A stretch of DNA of 15,112 bases, from the NCBI GenBank assembly GCA_030849805.1, contig JASANZ010001786.1:1-15112 (forward strand), given 5' to 3'. The position numbers were made by a program, and so were the translations under genes. The notes under the pieces are model-generated. The model saw nothing but the letters and a program-made list of their open reading frames with translations. It was not told the DNA's origin and ran no database searches. Shown one piece after another: positions 1-8,848 of the stretch (positions within the stretch are counted from its first letter, which is position 1; each line of letters begins with the position of its first letter). Source of the DNA: Sergeia podlipaevii (taxonomy: Eukaryota > Euglenozoa > Kinetoplastea > Trypanosomatida > Trypanosomatidae).

Positions 1-50
1 CGAAGCTCCTTTTGCAATCTTGAGATGCACTGCTTCGTTGGGTTGGGCAT
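1..50 (-). CDS. Possible 5' end of a ubiquitin-conjugating (E2) enzyme, partial
   Basis: An ATG at position 50 on the minus strand opens a frame that stays open to the window edge and reads MPNPTKQCISRLQKEL. The RLQKEL ending resembles the first helix of E2 ubiquitin-conjugating enzymes, which usually begin within the first 15 residues with a K/R-R-L/I-x-K-E-L pattern. This is the next gene position in the minus-strand array, 916 bases after the preceding stop, so a gene start here fits the layout. A candidate splice acceptor AG lies about 45 bases upstream (96-97). Only 16 codons are visible, and the catalytic cysteine region lies outside the window. The E2 identity is therefore inferred from one short motif and could be wrong; another protein with an amphipathic N-terminal helix would look similar. 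Confidence 0.4.
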   Translation of the reverse strand, partial: MPNPTKQCISRLQKEL

Positions 51-966
51 GAGAAGAATGTACGCAACAGCAGAGATATATATATATAATAATTGCTACG
101 GAAAAGTCGGCCGTGCAAGTCAAGATTGCTACTTTTTTTTTATAAATATAAAAAATAATAAATAATAAATAATTATAATTATAGTAATGGATCTTCGGTG
201 TTGAATAAGTGCGCCACACACCTAAAAAATCATCTCACTGACGATGAAATCACAGCAAAGAAAAAGAGAAAAAAGAAAAGAGAGAGAAGTTGGCAATAAA
301 ATGCGAATGTAACTAAAAAAATGAAAAGAAAAAACACTAAATCAAATAAGTTGAGCAAAGAAAAAAAAATAGAGGGGAGAGCAATCATGAATGCATCTAT
401 ACTGTTGAAACAAATGTGCGACGCACGCGTTGACTTCAAGCACTGTATTTTCAAAAAAAAAAAAAAAATGCTGATAAAGTTTACAATGTGTGAAAGTATC
501 TATAGATCCACATGCGCATTACATATGGAGGAGAGGAATCAAAAAAAAAAAAAAAAAGAGAGTAGCAAACTTGTGTATACGTTTCAAGCCCTCTCTATTG
601 CCCCCTCCCTATTCTGCGTTGGTTTTGTTGTTGCGTGTGTTTTTCATTCTCTTTTCTCCTTGGTGTCGCGAGGATCAACCTCAATCATTAAAGAAGAAGC
701 ACCTCTGGGTTCAATAATGAGAAATAGAAGCAGCAAAGTGGGGGGGGAAGTCAAATGATAAGTGATACTGACACACTTGACAGTGGGTTACACTCAAAAA
801 AAGAAAAGAAAGGTTTGCTAAAAATAGTGAAATTGGATTAGGGCACAAACGAAAGAAAAAGAGAGAGAAAGGGAAGTCTTACCTGAGTAAAGACAAAGTC
901 TGGTCATCCCCTTCTCTCCATCATGGCAACACAGAGCCTATCACCATTGTAGTGTCCTCATTAGTG
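51..966. other. Intergenic spacer between the coiled-coil protein and the left-edge gene
   Basis: No credible gene is visible in these 916 bases. The segment holds the 3' UTR of the large coiled-coil protein and the 5' UTR of the left-edge gene. It contains a very AT-rich block (about 130-185), A-runs of 16 and 17 bases (453-468, 541-557), a short TA repeat near 77-88 and long purine-rich stretches around 250-370 and 850-880. On the transcript these purine runs are pyrimidine tracts, which can serve as trans-splicing and polyadenylation signals. The open frames across it on either strand are rich in Lys or Phe from homopolymers and show no family features. Confidence 0.7.
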
Positions 967-3732
967 TCACGTGGAGCTGCTTTTCTCTACTGTCGAACAC
1001 AAAGTTGTATCTGTCATAAACTTCTCCATCACATTGTGAAATGGGGCGAGCGTTTCACTGAGCAGCCCACTCATCGCGTCCAGTCTGTCTTCAGATGCTC
1101 GCATACGCGCCTCCAGCTTTGCAAGGCGATCGTCACACGCCACCACCTTGCCTCTGCTAAGACCGTGAGGGGGGTGGTCATGGTCCTCTTTACAGCTAAG
1201 ATCATCATTCTTGTCCTTCTCTGTGACGCCTCCCCCTTCGCCAAAAAACGTACCGCAACACGTGGTGGTGGTGCCTACAGCAGCAAAGATGGGGGTAACC
1301 TGAGAAGACCGCGACCATTCTTCAAGGAGAGACTGAAACACAGGAGAAGCAGAGGCAGAAAGATGCATAGGCCAGTCCACTTCGCTGTGATCGCCTTTAC
1401 GAATTGGAGTCTGCGTAGCCCCCTGATTTTTCGGCTTCGCTGGATAGAGCAGTGAAAGAAGAAGTGAGCTGTCACGACTACTTGTGCGGTCCTGACGCGA
1501 TGCGGCTGTTGCATCAACCCGTACATCGCCCCTCGCCGCCTCTCTGCGCTTTTCAGCACTTCCCTCCCGTACTTTTTTCCGCTTGCCTTCACTTCCTCGC
1601 TGTCGCTGTCGTGCACTACTGTTTGTGGTGTTAAGACTAATGTTTGAGTTGCTGAGACGGCTAGGCATCCCCTCTCGGCTATGTGAGTGATGAGATAAAG
1701 AAGAAGTCGCTACTGTGGTGGCACCTGCCGCTGTCAGCGCCGTTGTATTGAAATTGACTGATGATGACAATGCGCTGGTGATAGTGGTAGCAGAGCGTGC
1801 AGCGGCAATGGCAGACTCACGGACGCTTGGTGAGAAGGTCCGATGGCTGTTCTCGCTGGTGTTGACAGTTGTGTTCTGTGACGCCGTCATCTTATCAGAA
1901 TGGCGCTTACTCAACCTCGCATATGCTCTATGAGTTCCAACACCAGAAGCAGCGGTATCTGCAGAGCCACGCATGCGGGACAAATTGTGTTGTGTGCTAC
2001 TCTTCTTGCCCCTTGGCTCCGTATCGTAATCACTCATGAATGAGTAAGAGGAGGAGCAAAGGGTAGCGTCCGCTGTCTTGGTAAAGGGGTGATCATCCAC
2101 GCCAGCACTTCCACTACGCCTGCCTGCTCTCGCGCTGCTTTGAGATATGCCCTGTATAGAGGATTTGCTACCCCTCCCCTCGCTCACACGCTCACCAACA
2201 CATATTCTATGCTGTGCATCTGCTACTGTGCTTTTCCTCAGCTTTTTCGCTGACGTGCCCTTGTGTTTAGAGTTACGGCCACTACTCGTATTATCACTGC
2301 TACGGTAGCGGCGGTGGTGATGGTAACGATAATCTGGAGAAGGAGCAGAGCGTGCCCTGACGGGGGAGGCAGTGTGTGCCAAATGATGATGCAATGTGGC
2401 CTTCGTCTCATCCAACTCTGCGCCAAGTCGAGTGACGAGCAAATGAAGCGTCGCAACAAGAGCACTATCAGCAACAGCAGTAGTATTGTCCGTAATGTCT
2501 TCTGTTGCCACCGCTGCACTGCGGTCATGGCGATGATGAAGAAGTATGTTGTTGTTACGTTGTGCCTGAACAGACAGAGCATGTGGCTGGTCATACCCTC
2601 CCTTCTGTTGTGACTGCTGTTGATATTGCTGATGCTGGTGTGGGTGCGGTAGTGGTGGTCGCGACAGCAATGATTGAGCAAAGATATTCGAGGGCGTAGC
2701 ATGTGTTCTTGATGATGGTGAAAACAAACGCTGATGCTCGTGTGGTGCTTTCAAGGGTGCTGCGCTAATCATCATCGCTGCGGGGTGTATGGGAGGTACG
2801 TGATACACGGTTGGCAGGCTGTCACCTTTTAATCTTGTTGTTGATACTGACGGCGCCCCTGTATGCATGTAACGCACATTCTGGTGCTCAGACCCACACA
2901 CCTTTCCCTGTGATGCAGACTGCGCAAGTAAAGACAAAAGCTGCCTTTGTGACGACCGCTGCAAGACTTCCAAGCGTTCAATTTCCTTCAGCAAGCGCAC
3001 CGTCATCAGCTTGTAAGACTCACGCATTTTCTTCGCGTTAGGGGCACAGTGAGAGCACATGGTGCAGTCACTCTTCACTGCGCCCCTCCCCTTCTCTTCT
3101 GCGCTTAACAGCAAAGATGATGATAATGGTGATGATGCAGTGCCACCTCCCAGAGTGCTACGGTTGCCGCTCGTATCATTCATGATCCCTGATGTAGAGC
3201 TGGCGTGCCCTCGCGTCGCCATCGGCCTCTGATCGCTAATTCGTGGACACGAGCAGGCACAGACAGTGCTCGTGTCGTTAAGAGGTAACGTGTCAGAAAC
3301 GTATAAAGGTGTGGGATGCCTATGGTGCGTGTCATCGCGCTCCCTGGCACTTTCTTCTTTTCCGTGATGAAAACGTGTGTCAAGACCCTCCTTGACCGCC
3401 TCGTAGTGGGCAGCCTTGATGGTGCTATCTCTCAGATCCGCTTGAAGTTCATCGCCACCACCACCAACACCGGCGCCGCTGCTGCTACTAGTGATGCTGA
3501 TACGTCTTCTGAAAATGGAGTTCCCACTCCTACCACTGGTGCTTCTCTGTTTCATTAGTGCTGTACTTGCCACCTTTTGCGTAGGGGATGGAGTGAGAGG
3601 GCTTACAGATCCCATTGAATACCCCTCTCCCTCCTCCTCTTCACTGAGCCAATGACTAACTTGAAGTCGTGAGGTCACTAGTACGGGCCTAACATTCATG
3701 CTATTCGTGCTATATTCGTGCACGATGGACAT
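967..3732 (-). CDS. Large low-complexity coiled-coil protein, function unknown
   Basis: I do not recognise this protein. From the ATG at 3732 it has 921 residues and ends with TGA. It is mostly Ser/Thr/Arg/His-rich and probably disordered. It has two short Cys clusters (CACSC near residues 158-162 and CTMCSHC at 223-229). The second runs straight into a heptad-like helix (about 232-270, with KLMTVRLLKEIERLEVLQ). A second helical stretch lies near 423-451, a Gln/His-rich tract near 363-378, and a C-terminal coiled coil at about 863-906 (LAKLEARMRASEDRLDAM). The frame is open further upstream, but the ATG at 3795 lies before the first usable AG and is unlikely to be in the mRNA. The ATG at 3732 follows an acceptor, and ATGs at 3699 and 3615 are alternatives. 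The Cys clusters plus coiled coils could suit a scaffold or cytoskeletal protein, but this is only a guess. Confidence 0.72.
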   Translation of the reverse strand: MSIVHEYSTNSMNVRPVLVTSRLQVSHWLSEEEEGEGYSMGSVSPLTPSPTQKVASTALMKQRSTSGRSGNSIFRRRISITSSSSGAGVGGGGDELQADLRDSTIKAAHYEAVKEGLDTRFHHGKEESARERDDTHHRHPTPLYVSDTLPLNDTSTVCACSCPRISDQRPMATRGHASSTSGIMNDTSGNRSTLGGGTASSPLSSSLLLSAEEKGRGAVKSDCTMCSHCAPNAKKMRESYKLMTVRLLKEIERLEVLQRSSQRQLLSLLAQSASQGKVCGSEHQNVRYMHTGAPSVSTTRLKGDSLPTVYHVPPIHPAAMMISAAPLKAPHEHQRLFSPSSRTHATPSNIFAQSLLSRPPLPHPHQHQQYQQQSQQKGGYDQPHALSVQAQRNNNILLHHRHDRSAAVATEDITDNTTAVADSALVATLHLLVTRLGAELDETKATLHHHLAHTASPVRARSAPSPDYRYHHHRRYRSSDNTSSGRNSKHKGTSAKKLRKSTVADAQHRICVGERVSEGRGSKSSIQGISQSSARAGRRSGSAGVDDHPFTKTADATLCSSSYSFMSDYDTEPRGKKSSTQHNLSRMRGSADTAASGVGTHRAYARLSKRHSDKMTASQNTTVNTSENSHRTFSPSVRESAIAAARSATTITSALSSSVNFNTTALTAAGATTVATSSLSHHSHSREGMPSRLSNSNISLNTTNSSARQRQRGSEGKRKKVREGSAEKRREAARGDVRVDATAASRQDRTSSRDSSLLLSLLYPAKPKNQGATQTPIRKGDHSEVDWPMHLSASASPVFQSLLEEWSRSSQVTPIFAAVGTTTTCCGTFFGEGGGVTEKDKNDDLSCKEDHDHPPHGLSRGKVVACDDRLAKLEARMRASEDRLDAMSGLLSETLAPFHNVMEKFMTDTTLCSTVEKSSST

Positions 3733-4455
3733 ACTACAGGCAAAAAAAGAAGGCGTTTGGCTGTGCGCTTGATTCCAGCATTGGCATAAATACATAAGAC
3801 AAAAAAAGGGGAGGAGGAGAGGGAACAATACATGCTATAGTGAGAAGCAACATTACTAGCATTTGGTGTTAAGAAAAACAAAAAGAACACCATTGGATTA
3901 CAGTGTGAGAAAAATGAAAAAAAAAACCGTGTGTTATCGCAGTCGTTGTTTTACTGCTATATGAATTCGTCTTTAAGCAAAAAGCGGCAGCTCCCACATG
4001 CACTTCTCTCAAACACACTCTCCAGCGTGGAGCTTTAATTACACGTAGCATTCATCATGATGCCTAAACACAAGACAAGAAACCAAAACAAAATCAAAAA
4101 GGAAGAAGAAATTTTTAAAAAAAAAAAATGGCCAAGAGTGGGGAGGATGTCATCTTCACATTTCCTGCCGGGTCGATTCCTGGTTCTCCAGTACGGCAAG
4201 CAACTACTTCGTCAATGTTGCTCACGCGGCACAAACGCATGCATACTCACATCACGCGAGTATGCGCTCGCAACCACAAACGACTTATGCAAGTGTGTGA
4301 ACTACCCCTCCGTTTTCATAAAGAAAGAGAGAGAGAGATTAACTTCGCTGAATTTCTTTTGTTCTTTTTGCGAGATACGGCACTGCTATTGGCTGCTTTC
4401 TCCCCCTCCCCCCCTTTTAGCTTTTCTTTGAAAAAAAAAATCTTATTTTCGTCTC
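3733..4455. other. Intergenic spacer between RPB6 and the coiled-coil protein
   Basis: This 723-base spacer holds the RPB6 3' UTR and the 5' flank of the coiled-coil protein. It contains A-runs near 3922-3928, 4118-4128 and 4431-4440, a GA repeat near 4325-4340 and a C-rich run near 4401-4415. I see no tRNA, snRNA or protein gene I can support. The plus-strand open frames through 4057-4562 are Lys- or Ser-rich and overlap the RPB6 coding region in part. Confidence 0.65.
3734..3823 (-). promoter_or_regulatory. Candidate trans-splice acceptor region for the coiled-coil protein
   Basis: On the transcribed strand there is a pyrimidine tract (complement of about 3798-3823), a first AG at 3761-3762, a shorter pyrimidine tract (complement of about 3741-3753) and a second AG at 3734-3735, one base before the ATG at 3732. 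Either AG leaves the 3732 ATG as the first in-frame start. The choice between them cannot be made from sequence alone. Confidence 0.5.
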
Positions 4456-4938
4456 TCACAGATTTGTGTACCGCTCATCAGCAGGTCTATCAAAGTCCAC
4501 GTCCAGCTCAGAGATCTTCCAGTCTTCATAAGTGTTATCCGGCAAGATGCGTCGCACCATAAGCGGGATGACACGTTCACGCAGCTCCTTCTGGGCAATC
4601 GTAAGAGGGTCTGTTTCACCTTCAATCGCAACCAACACTGGGGCGTTCATACTGATCTGCAGCGCACGAGTGCCGAGCACACGCGCACGCTCGTACTTGG
4701 TGAGAACAGGCACTGTGACGCGATCCATGGCCTTGCGGGGTACAGCTCCCCTGGCAGCCTGGGCACTCCCGGAAAGAATTACGTTAGCTGCAATTTCATC
4801 GGGAAGGCCGCCATCTTCTTGTTCGTACTCGTTTTCATCGCCGAGGAGACTATCGCGGTCGCTGAGGTGTTCGTCCTCGTCACGGTCCTCGCCGTAGTTC
4901 AGGCTTAGACGCCCATCATCGTCATCATGGTCACTCAT
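4456..4938 (-). CDS. RPB6: DNA-directed RNA polymerase subunit RPB6 (RPABC2), shared-type
   Basis: This is a 160-residue protein. RPB6 is a small subunit shared by eukaryotic RNA polymerases I, II and III, where it helps hold the assembled core together. The N-terminal 50 or so residues are strongly acidic, as in RPB6 elsewhere. The conserved fold runs from about residue 77 to 145 and includes [18 protein letters not shown], the [16 protein letters not shown] segment and the [12 protein letters not shown] signature close to the C terminus. Length and order match the family. The ATG at 4938 is chosen because an excellent acceptor (pyrimidine tract then AG at 4953-4954) lies 14 bases before it; the in-frame codons upstream translate the tract itself. 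Trypanosomatids are known to carry a second, diverged RPB6z used by Pol I. The close match to the general eukaryotic sequence suggests this is the canonical isoform. The short stretch after the fold ([15 protein letters not shown]) is lineage-specific. Confidence 0.95.
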   Translation of the reverse strand: MSDHDDDDGRLSLNYGEDRDEDEHLSDRDSLLGDENEYEQEDGGLPDEIAANVILSGSAQAARGAVPRKAMDRVTVPVLTKYERARVLGTRALQISMNAPVLVAIEGETDPLTIAQKELRERVIPLMVRRILPDNTYEDWKISELDVDFDRPADERYTNL

Positions 4939-4952
4939 AGTTTTAAAAAACC

Positions 4953-4971
4953 CTGAAAAGAAAAGAGAAAA
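4953..4971 (-). promoter_or_regulatory. Trans-splice acceptor for RPB6
   Basis: On the transcribed strand an uninterrupted pyrimidine tract (complement of 4956-4971) is followed directly by CAG, with AG at 4953-4954. This predicts a 14-base 5' UTR before the RPB6 ATG, excluding the spliced leader. It is one of the two clearest acceptors in the window. Confidence 0.8.
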
Positions 4972-5093
4972 CGGGTGATTCCTATTCGTTAAAACAAAGT
5001 GCACCTTGCTTTAAAAATGTACACTTATCACCGCCAAGTACACTATCACTATGTACCACCACTTACACTTTTGAAAAAAAAAAAGAAGCCACA

Positions 5094-5113
5094 GTGTGTG
5101 TGTGTGTGTGTGT
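5094..5113. repeat. (GT)10 microsatellite
   Basis: Ten perfect GT units on the plus strand, reading as AC units in the transcript, in the spacer upstream of RPB6. Such repeats are common in trypanosomatid spacers and are likely to vary in length between isolates. Confidence 0.95.
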
Positions 5114-5403
5114 AAAGAAAATGTGCTTGAGCCAAAAAAAAAAAAATGCTAATCTGCTCTGATATTGTAAGAAAACAAAGCGGAGAGAAAGAGAAAGAAA
5201 ATAGAGTTAATTAAATGATGACAAGAAAACGATTGGTCAACACTTCTATATCTTTCTAAACAAAGACAAATATTCGCATGAAAGGAAAAGAAAAAATGAA
5301 CAAATAAATAAACAAAAAAAAAAACACACACGTGGCTGCAATATGAAAGTCTTTGTGAAAAACATATACTTATGTGTGTGCACATGTGTGCCTGCAGTTT
5401 CCA

Positions 5404-8400
5404 TCAAGATACGTAGTTGTGAGAACGCTGAAGACCCTCAAGTACATCAGCCAAATATACTCTCAGCGCAGCCTCCTGACGTTCCTCTGTAACATTGCGG
5501 CTACTGCCACCACCACCACTACTGCTAGCAGAAAAAGAGATACCAAGAGCCCCTCCAGGAGCCAGAAGGGACGCACCAGAGAGGTCGGCAACGCGTGCTA
5601 CAGAGGATGTGCTCTCAGGATCACCAATTAAAAACTTACCTGCAACCGCTGACAGTGCAGCTGCGAGCGCTGTGTCAACAAGGTCCTGGTCTGCCACTGC
5701 ACTACCGACATCGTGCGCATTGCTGAGTGCCAGGAGTCGCGCTTGCTGCTGTTTTGCGCCAGGAACTACCGTAACTGTCGGTGTAGATGGTGAAAGACCT
5801 CGAAGTACGCACTCAGGCCTCCTCAACACAAAGTGTACACGAGAATCAGGCATAGAGGGCTCCGTGCAGCATGGCCTCCCGGTGCTCAAAAAGTGCTCCC
5901 GTGGACAGTGCTCATAGTCGTAAACAAGCAGTGCGTGCTGCGTCCGCAGTCCACTGAGCACGGAAGAGGAACCACCACTGCCCTGGTGCTGCGTACGGTC
6001 CTCCACCTCGGCGAGAATAAAAGCGCGATCGTCCTGCGTCAGAAAGTACCGTCGCCGATCTGCCCACAGCAACAGTTCGCCAAGCCAAGATTGCTTGAAC
6101 AGTTTCAGATCCTGGACTACATACCCGTACATTTGGAGAAACTCAGGGGCCTCTATTCGAAGATAAAGTCTGAGTAGTCGACTCACAAGTGGAACGGTCA
6201 GTGGCACGCCGCGGGCGTTGATGCGCTCCACCACGGCTGCAGCGCGCTCACTAGGGTTCAAGCTGTTGTGGGCGTCTTGCAGCAGACAGCAGAAATAAAA
6301 CTCTTCGGTGCAGTGTAGCAGACCGGCCTCCTGCGCAGGCTGCAAGTAGTCCGCCTCAAAATTTGGTATCTGGCACTTGGACAGCGCACCGAGAGCAGTC
6401 TGAAGGAGATACTCCATCCTCTGTCGCCCTTGTTGTGAACCGGGGTACAGCAAGTGCGATGCCGATCGCAACCCACTACCACCCATGGCCACTGAAGCAA
6501 CATTGTCCTCAGATAGGCCACTAAGCGCCGTGCGATAAGCGACGAGCGCTATGTCAGCAGAACGCGTCTCCCCGGCAGCTACAAGAAGCAAGCTCCACAC
6601 ACGTGTGCCGATAGTAGCGCGATCTGCAAGTAGCGCGCGTGCAAGTCGAATAATGCGACGATTGTCCTTTGACGCAAACAAAACAGTAAGAAGGCGATAA
6701 ATCACATACTCCGCCATGTGCGGTACAGTGATTGTTGCTGCTGCCTTGTCTTCTTCTTCCCTCCCCTTCGCTTCATCTTTGGAAAGTGCTACGTCTGCTG
6801 CAGCGCTGCATCCGCCATCATTGCTGCTGCTGCTGCTGCCAAGAGTCATCCTGAAGCCTCCTGTGTTGGTATCTTCGAGTGATCCCTCCAGGCCCAGGCT
6901 CCGTCGCGCGGCATCATATAACAGCATCGCAGCGACCACATGATTGCCACGCTCGCAGAAGCTGATCATGGTCGCGTAAAACACTTCCATGGGGCTACTC
7001 ACACGCAGCGACGACTCAAAGTCGAAAGCAGAAGAAGATCCTGTACCAAATGTGTAGTCTGCGTCAACGACATCGCCGCTAGACCCTAACCCAGGCCGCT
7101 CAGGCGCAAAAGAGGAGGTGGTGGCAATAAACGACGCAGTGCTCTGATCTCCTTCATCCGCATTGTCACGAATTTCGCCAGACTGCTGTCCGTTTCTTGA
7201 GGCACTAGTATTTGTTCTCGTATCCTCTCCAGTGTACCTGCGTCCACCTCTGCTGGCTGGTGCGGAAGGGACGACGAGGAGTCCCTCATTCATGCACCAC
7301 TGAAAGAACATAAACTCACCGTCATCACCGCTGGTGTCGTATTTAATCAAACGTCGAATACACCTGACAACGGCATCAGTGTCACCGTGGCGGCGAGGGT
7401 GATTATTACTCGAGGTGTTGCCCCCACCCTCCCCTCCGCCCAGCGCCGATAGCACAAAATCTTCGTAAATTGTCGCAGCGTCAGCAAGAGCCTGAGCGCT
7501 GCTACTGCTGCTGCTGCTGCCTCCGCTGTCCCTATCACCACCGCCACAGTCGGCGGCACCTGCACAAGGAGACGTGGCACCCCCGTGCATCTCTGCAGCG
7601 GCAAACACTTCAGACAAGCACATGGTCCGCCAAAGCGTTCGCAGCAGCGAAAACTCAGCCATCACATCGCGGCCGCCCATTTCCTTCGTACGCAACTCTG
7701 AGATGTGGTGCGCGCAGAAAGTTGCCAGACGCACCAACTCCGTGCTATCCCTCATTGCGTAGGCGCTATCAACAATGTATTCTGAAACGATAAACAGTGC
7801 ACTCGAGCCAAGCTGAAGATGCGGCGTAAGGGAAGATTGCACCGTGTTGAATGCGGTGGCGGAAGGAGTGCCGTCCGAGGCAGGAGTTGCCTGTCGTCGG
7901 ACGTGAAAAATAGCAAGACATAGCTCGTGGAAGCCTGCGACATGCGCCAAGTGTGTGTAGTTGTGCACAATCCTCACTGGCAGAGTAGACGCGCGATGCG
8001 CTAACAGCTCCATCAGATGAGCATGGACAAGATGTCGCATAGATGGATCGAAGTTATTGCGACTAAACCGGTGCACACGAGACATGAAGTCATCTTGCGA
8101 TAGCAATGCCAACTCACGCGCAGCAGCGGTATAAGTGGATGTATGAGTATGAACTGCTTCTGCGTGTGATGGTAAATGTGGGGAAAGACAAGAAAAAGTG
8201 GGTCTAAATAGCCCGCCGCCGCCGCCTCTTGTCCGTAGCCAATAAGGCAACATCACCCTCCCCACCGTCAAATACTGAGTTGACGTTGACGTGCTTGCTG
8301 TTGCTGTAAGTACTATCTCCGGCGCAGCAAAAAGAAAAGGTTCGGCAAGGGTGTTGCTTGTGGAAGGCCTCTTGTGCGGATGTAAGCAAGACCAACTGCT

Positions 8401-8571
8401 TTGGTTATTTTGATTATTAATGGCAAAAGGATGAAAAGAAGATGTGAGAGGAGATGAATGAACTGCGCGTTGTGGCTGTGGCCTTCGCTGGTGCTGCGTC
8501 TGCTTTCCTAATGGCCAAGAGGAGACCTCGTGGCGCCACGACAGCCGTATGACATTTGTACCTCTAATCAT
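5404..8571 (-). CDS. Large PPR-like helical-repeat protein, probably mitochondrial
   Basis: From the ATG at 8571 this is a 1055-residue protein ending in TGA. The frame is open 45 codons further upstream, but those codons (rich in Phe and Ile) translate the pyrimidine-rich splice region and precede the candidate AGs at 8594-8595 and 8588-8589. The N terminus (MIRGTNVIRLSWRHEVSSW) is basic and free of acidic residues over the first dozen positions, like a mitochondrial targeting sequence. Several segments look like paired helices of pentatricopeptide (PPR) type: about residues 528-562 (FYATMISFCERGNHVVAAML), 620-655, 655-688 (VWSLLLVAAGETRSADIALV) and 755-789. They are joined by Ser/Gly/Asp-rich low-complexity inserts. 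PPR proteins in kinetoplastids mostly act in mitochondrial rRNA, mRNA processing or ribosome assembly. The repeats are degenerate, so an unrelated alpha-solenoid is possible. I cannot assign it to a named mitoribosome or editing component. Confidence 0.7.
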   Translation of the reverse strand: MIRGTNVIRLSWRHEVSSWPLGKQTQHQRRPQPQRAVHSSPLTSSFHPFAINNQNNQSSWSCLHPHKRPSTSNTLAEPFLFAAPEIVLTATASTSTSTQYLTVGRVMLPYWLRTRGGGGGLFRPTFSCLSPHLPSHAEAVHTHTSTYTAAARELALLSQDDFMSRVHRFSRNNFDPSMRHLVHAHLMELLAHRASTLPVRIVHNYTHLAHVAGFHELCLAIFHVRRQATPASDGTPSATAFNTVQSSLTPHLQLGSSALFIVSEYIVDSAYAMRDSTELVRLATFCAHHISELRTKEMGGRDVMAEFSLLRTLWRTMCLSEVFAAAEMHGGATSPCAGAADCGGGDRDSGGSSSSSSSAQALADAATIYEDFVLSALGGGEGGGNTSSNNHPRRHGDTDAVVRCIRRLIKYDTSGDDGEFMFFQWCMNEGLLVVPSAPASRGGRRYTGEDTRTNTSASRNGQQSGEIRDNADEGDQSTASFIATTSSFAPERPGLGSSGDVVDADYTFGTGSSSAFDFESSLRVSSPMEVFYATMISFCERGNHVVAAMLLYDAARRSLGLEGSLEDTNTGGFRMTLGSSSSSNDGGCSAAADVALSKDEAKGREEEDKAAATITVPHMAEYVIYRLLTVLFASKDNRRIIRLARALLADRATIGTRVWSLLLVAAGETRSADIALVAYRTALSGLSEDNVASVAMGGSGLRSASHLLYPGSQQGRQRMEYLLQTALGALSKCQIPNFEADYLQPAQEAGLLHCTEEFYFCCLLQDAHNSLNPSERAAAVVERINARGVPLTVPLVSRLLRLYLRIEAPEFLQMYGYVVQDLKLFKQSWLGELLLWADRRRYFLTQDDRAFILAEVEDRTQHQGSGGSSSVLSGLRTQHALLVYDYEHCPREHFLSTGRPCCTEPSMPDSRVHFVLRRPECVLRGLSPSTPTVTVVPGAKQQQARLLALSNAHDVGSAVADQDLVDTALAAALSAVAGKFLIGDPESTSSVARVADLSGASLLAPGGALGISFSASSSGGGGSSRNVTEERQEAALRVYLADVLEGLQRSHNYVS
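6820..6840. repeat. Trinucleotide (AGC/GCT) repeat inside the PPR-like gene
   Basis: Several consecutive GCT units on the plus strand, AGC on the coding strand, encode part of a Ser run (SSSSS) in a low-complexity insert. A second imperfect AGC tract at about 7498-7521 encodes another poly-Ser stretch in the same protein. Both fall between the helical segments, where length variation should be tolerated. Confidence 0.8.
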
Positions 8572-8587
8572 TTGAAAAATAAAAAAT

Positions 8588-8634
8588 CTGGACCTGTTAT
8601 GCAGGAATAAACATATATATACAAAGAAAAAGAA
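8588..8634 (-). promoter_or_regulatory. Candidate trans-splice acceptor region for the PPR-like gene
   Basis: On the transcribed strand a pyrimidine-rich stretch (complement of about 8621-8634) is followed by AGs at 8594-8595 and 8588-8589, giving 5' UTRs of about 22 or 16 bases before the ATG at 8571. A TA repeat lies between tract and AG, so this site is weaker than those of RPB6 or the zinc protein. Confidence 0.5.
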
Positions 8635-8827
8635 TATTATGCAGGAGGAGCACGGTGGCATTGAGTTAACACAACAATGAAAACGAGGAAATGAGAAAGA
8701 ATCCAAACGCTACACGCGCTCAGTGTAGCTGCAGAAGAACCTCTGTTATGCGCACTTACAGCACGTAATTGTACAGCACATTTCCTCCACTTTGATCTAT
8801 TGTCACAATATTATTGTTGAATATTGA

Positions 8828-8848
8828 TGTGTGTGTGTGTGTGTGTGT
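8828..8848. repeat. (TG)10 microsatellite followed by TTTG units
   Basis: About ten perfect TG units, then three GTTT/TTTG units and a T-run on the plus strand. It lies about 280 bases after the stop of the zinc protein in the transcript, probably in its 3' UTR or the intercistronic region. Confidence 0.93.

Larger units (their letters stand above)
4939..5403. other. Intergenic spacer between the PPR-like gene and RPB6
   Basis: This 465-base spacer has no supported gene. It contains the RPB6 acceptor, A-runs near 5074-5083, 5133-5145 and 5314-5323, a (GT)10 repeat (5094-5113) and purine-rich stretches near 5180-5200 and 5280-5300. The minus-strand frame over 5149-5385 is almost all Phe/Ser/Val/Cys from pyrimidine tracts and is not credible. 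Confidence 0.65.

Noticed and set aside
321..758. 145-codon plus-strand frame in the left spacer
   Set aside because: Lys-rich translation of A-runs, on the strand opposite to all other genes, with no domain features.
4128..4190. Possible tRNA-like promoter boxes (TGGCCAAGAGTGG and GGGTCGATTCC)
   Set aside because: The spacing is suggestive, but the seven bases before the first box are all A with no matching acceptor strand, and the T-arm does not pair properly.
8572..8706. 45-codon N-terminal extension of the PPR-like protein
   Set aside because: Lies upstream of the candidate splice acceptors and translates the pyrimidine-rich tract; it would also place a hydrophobic stretch ahead of the targeting sequence.
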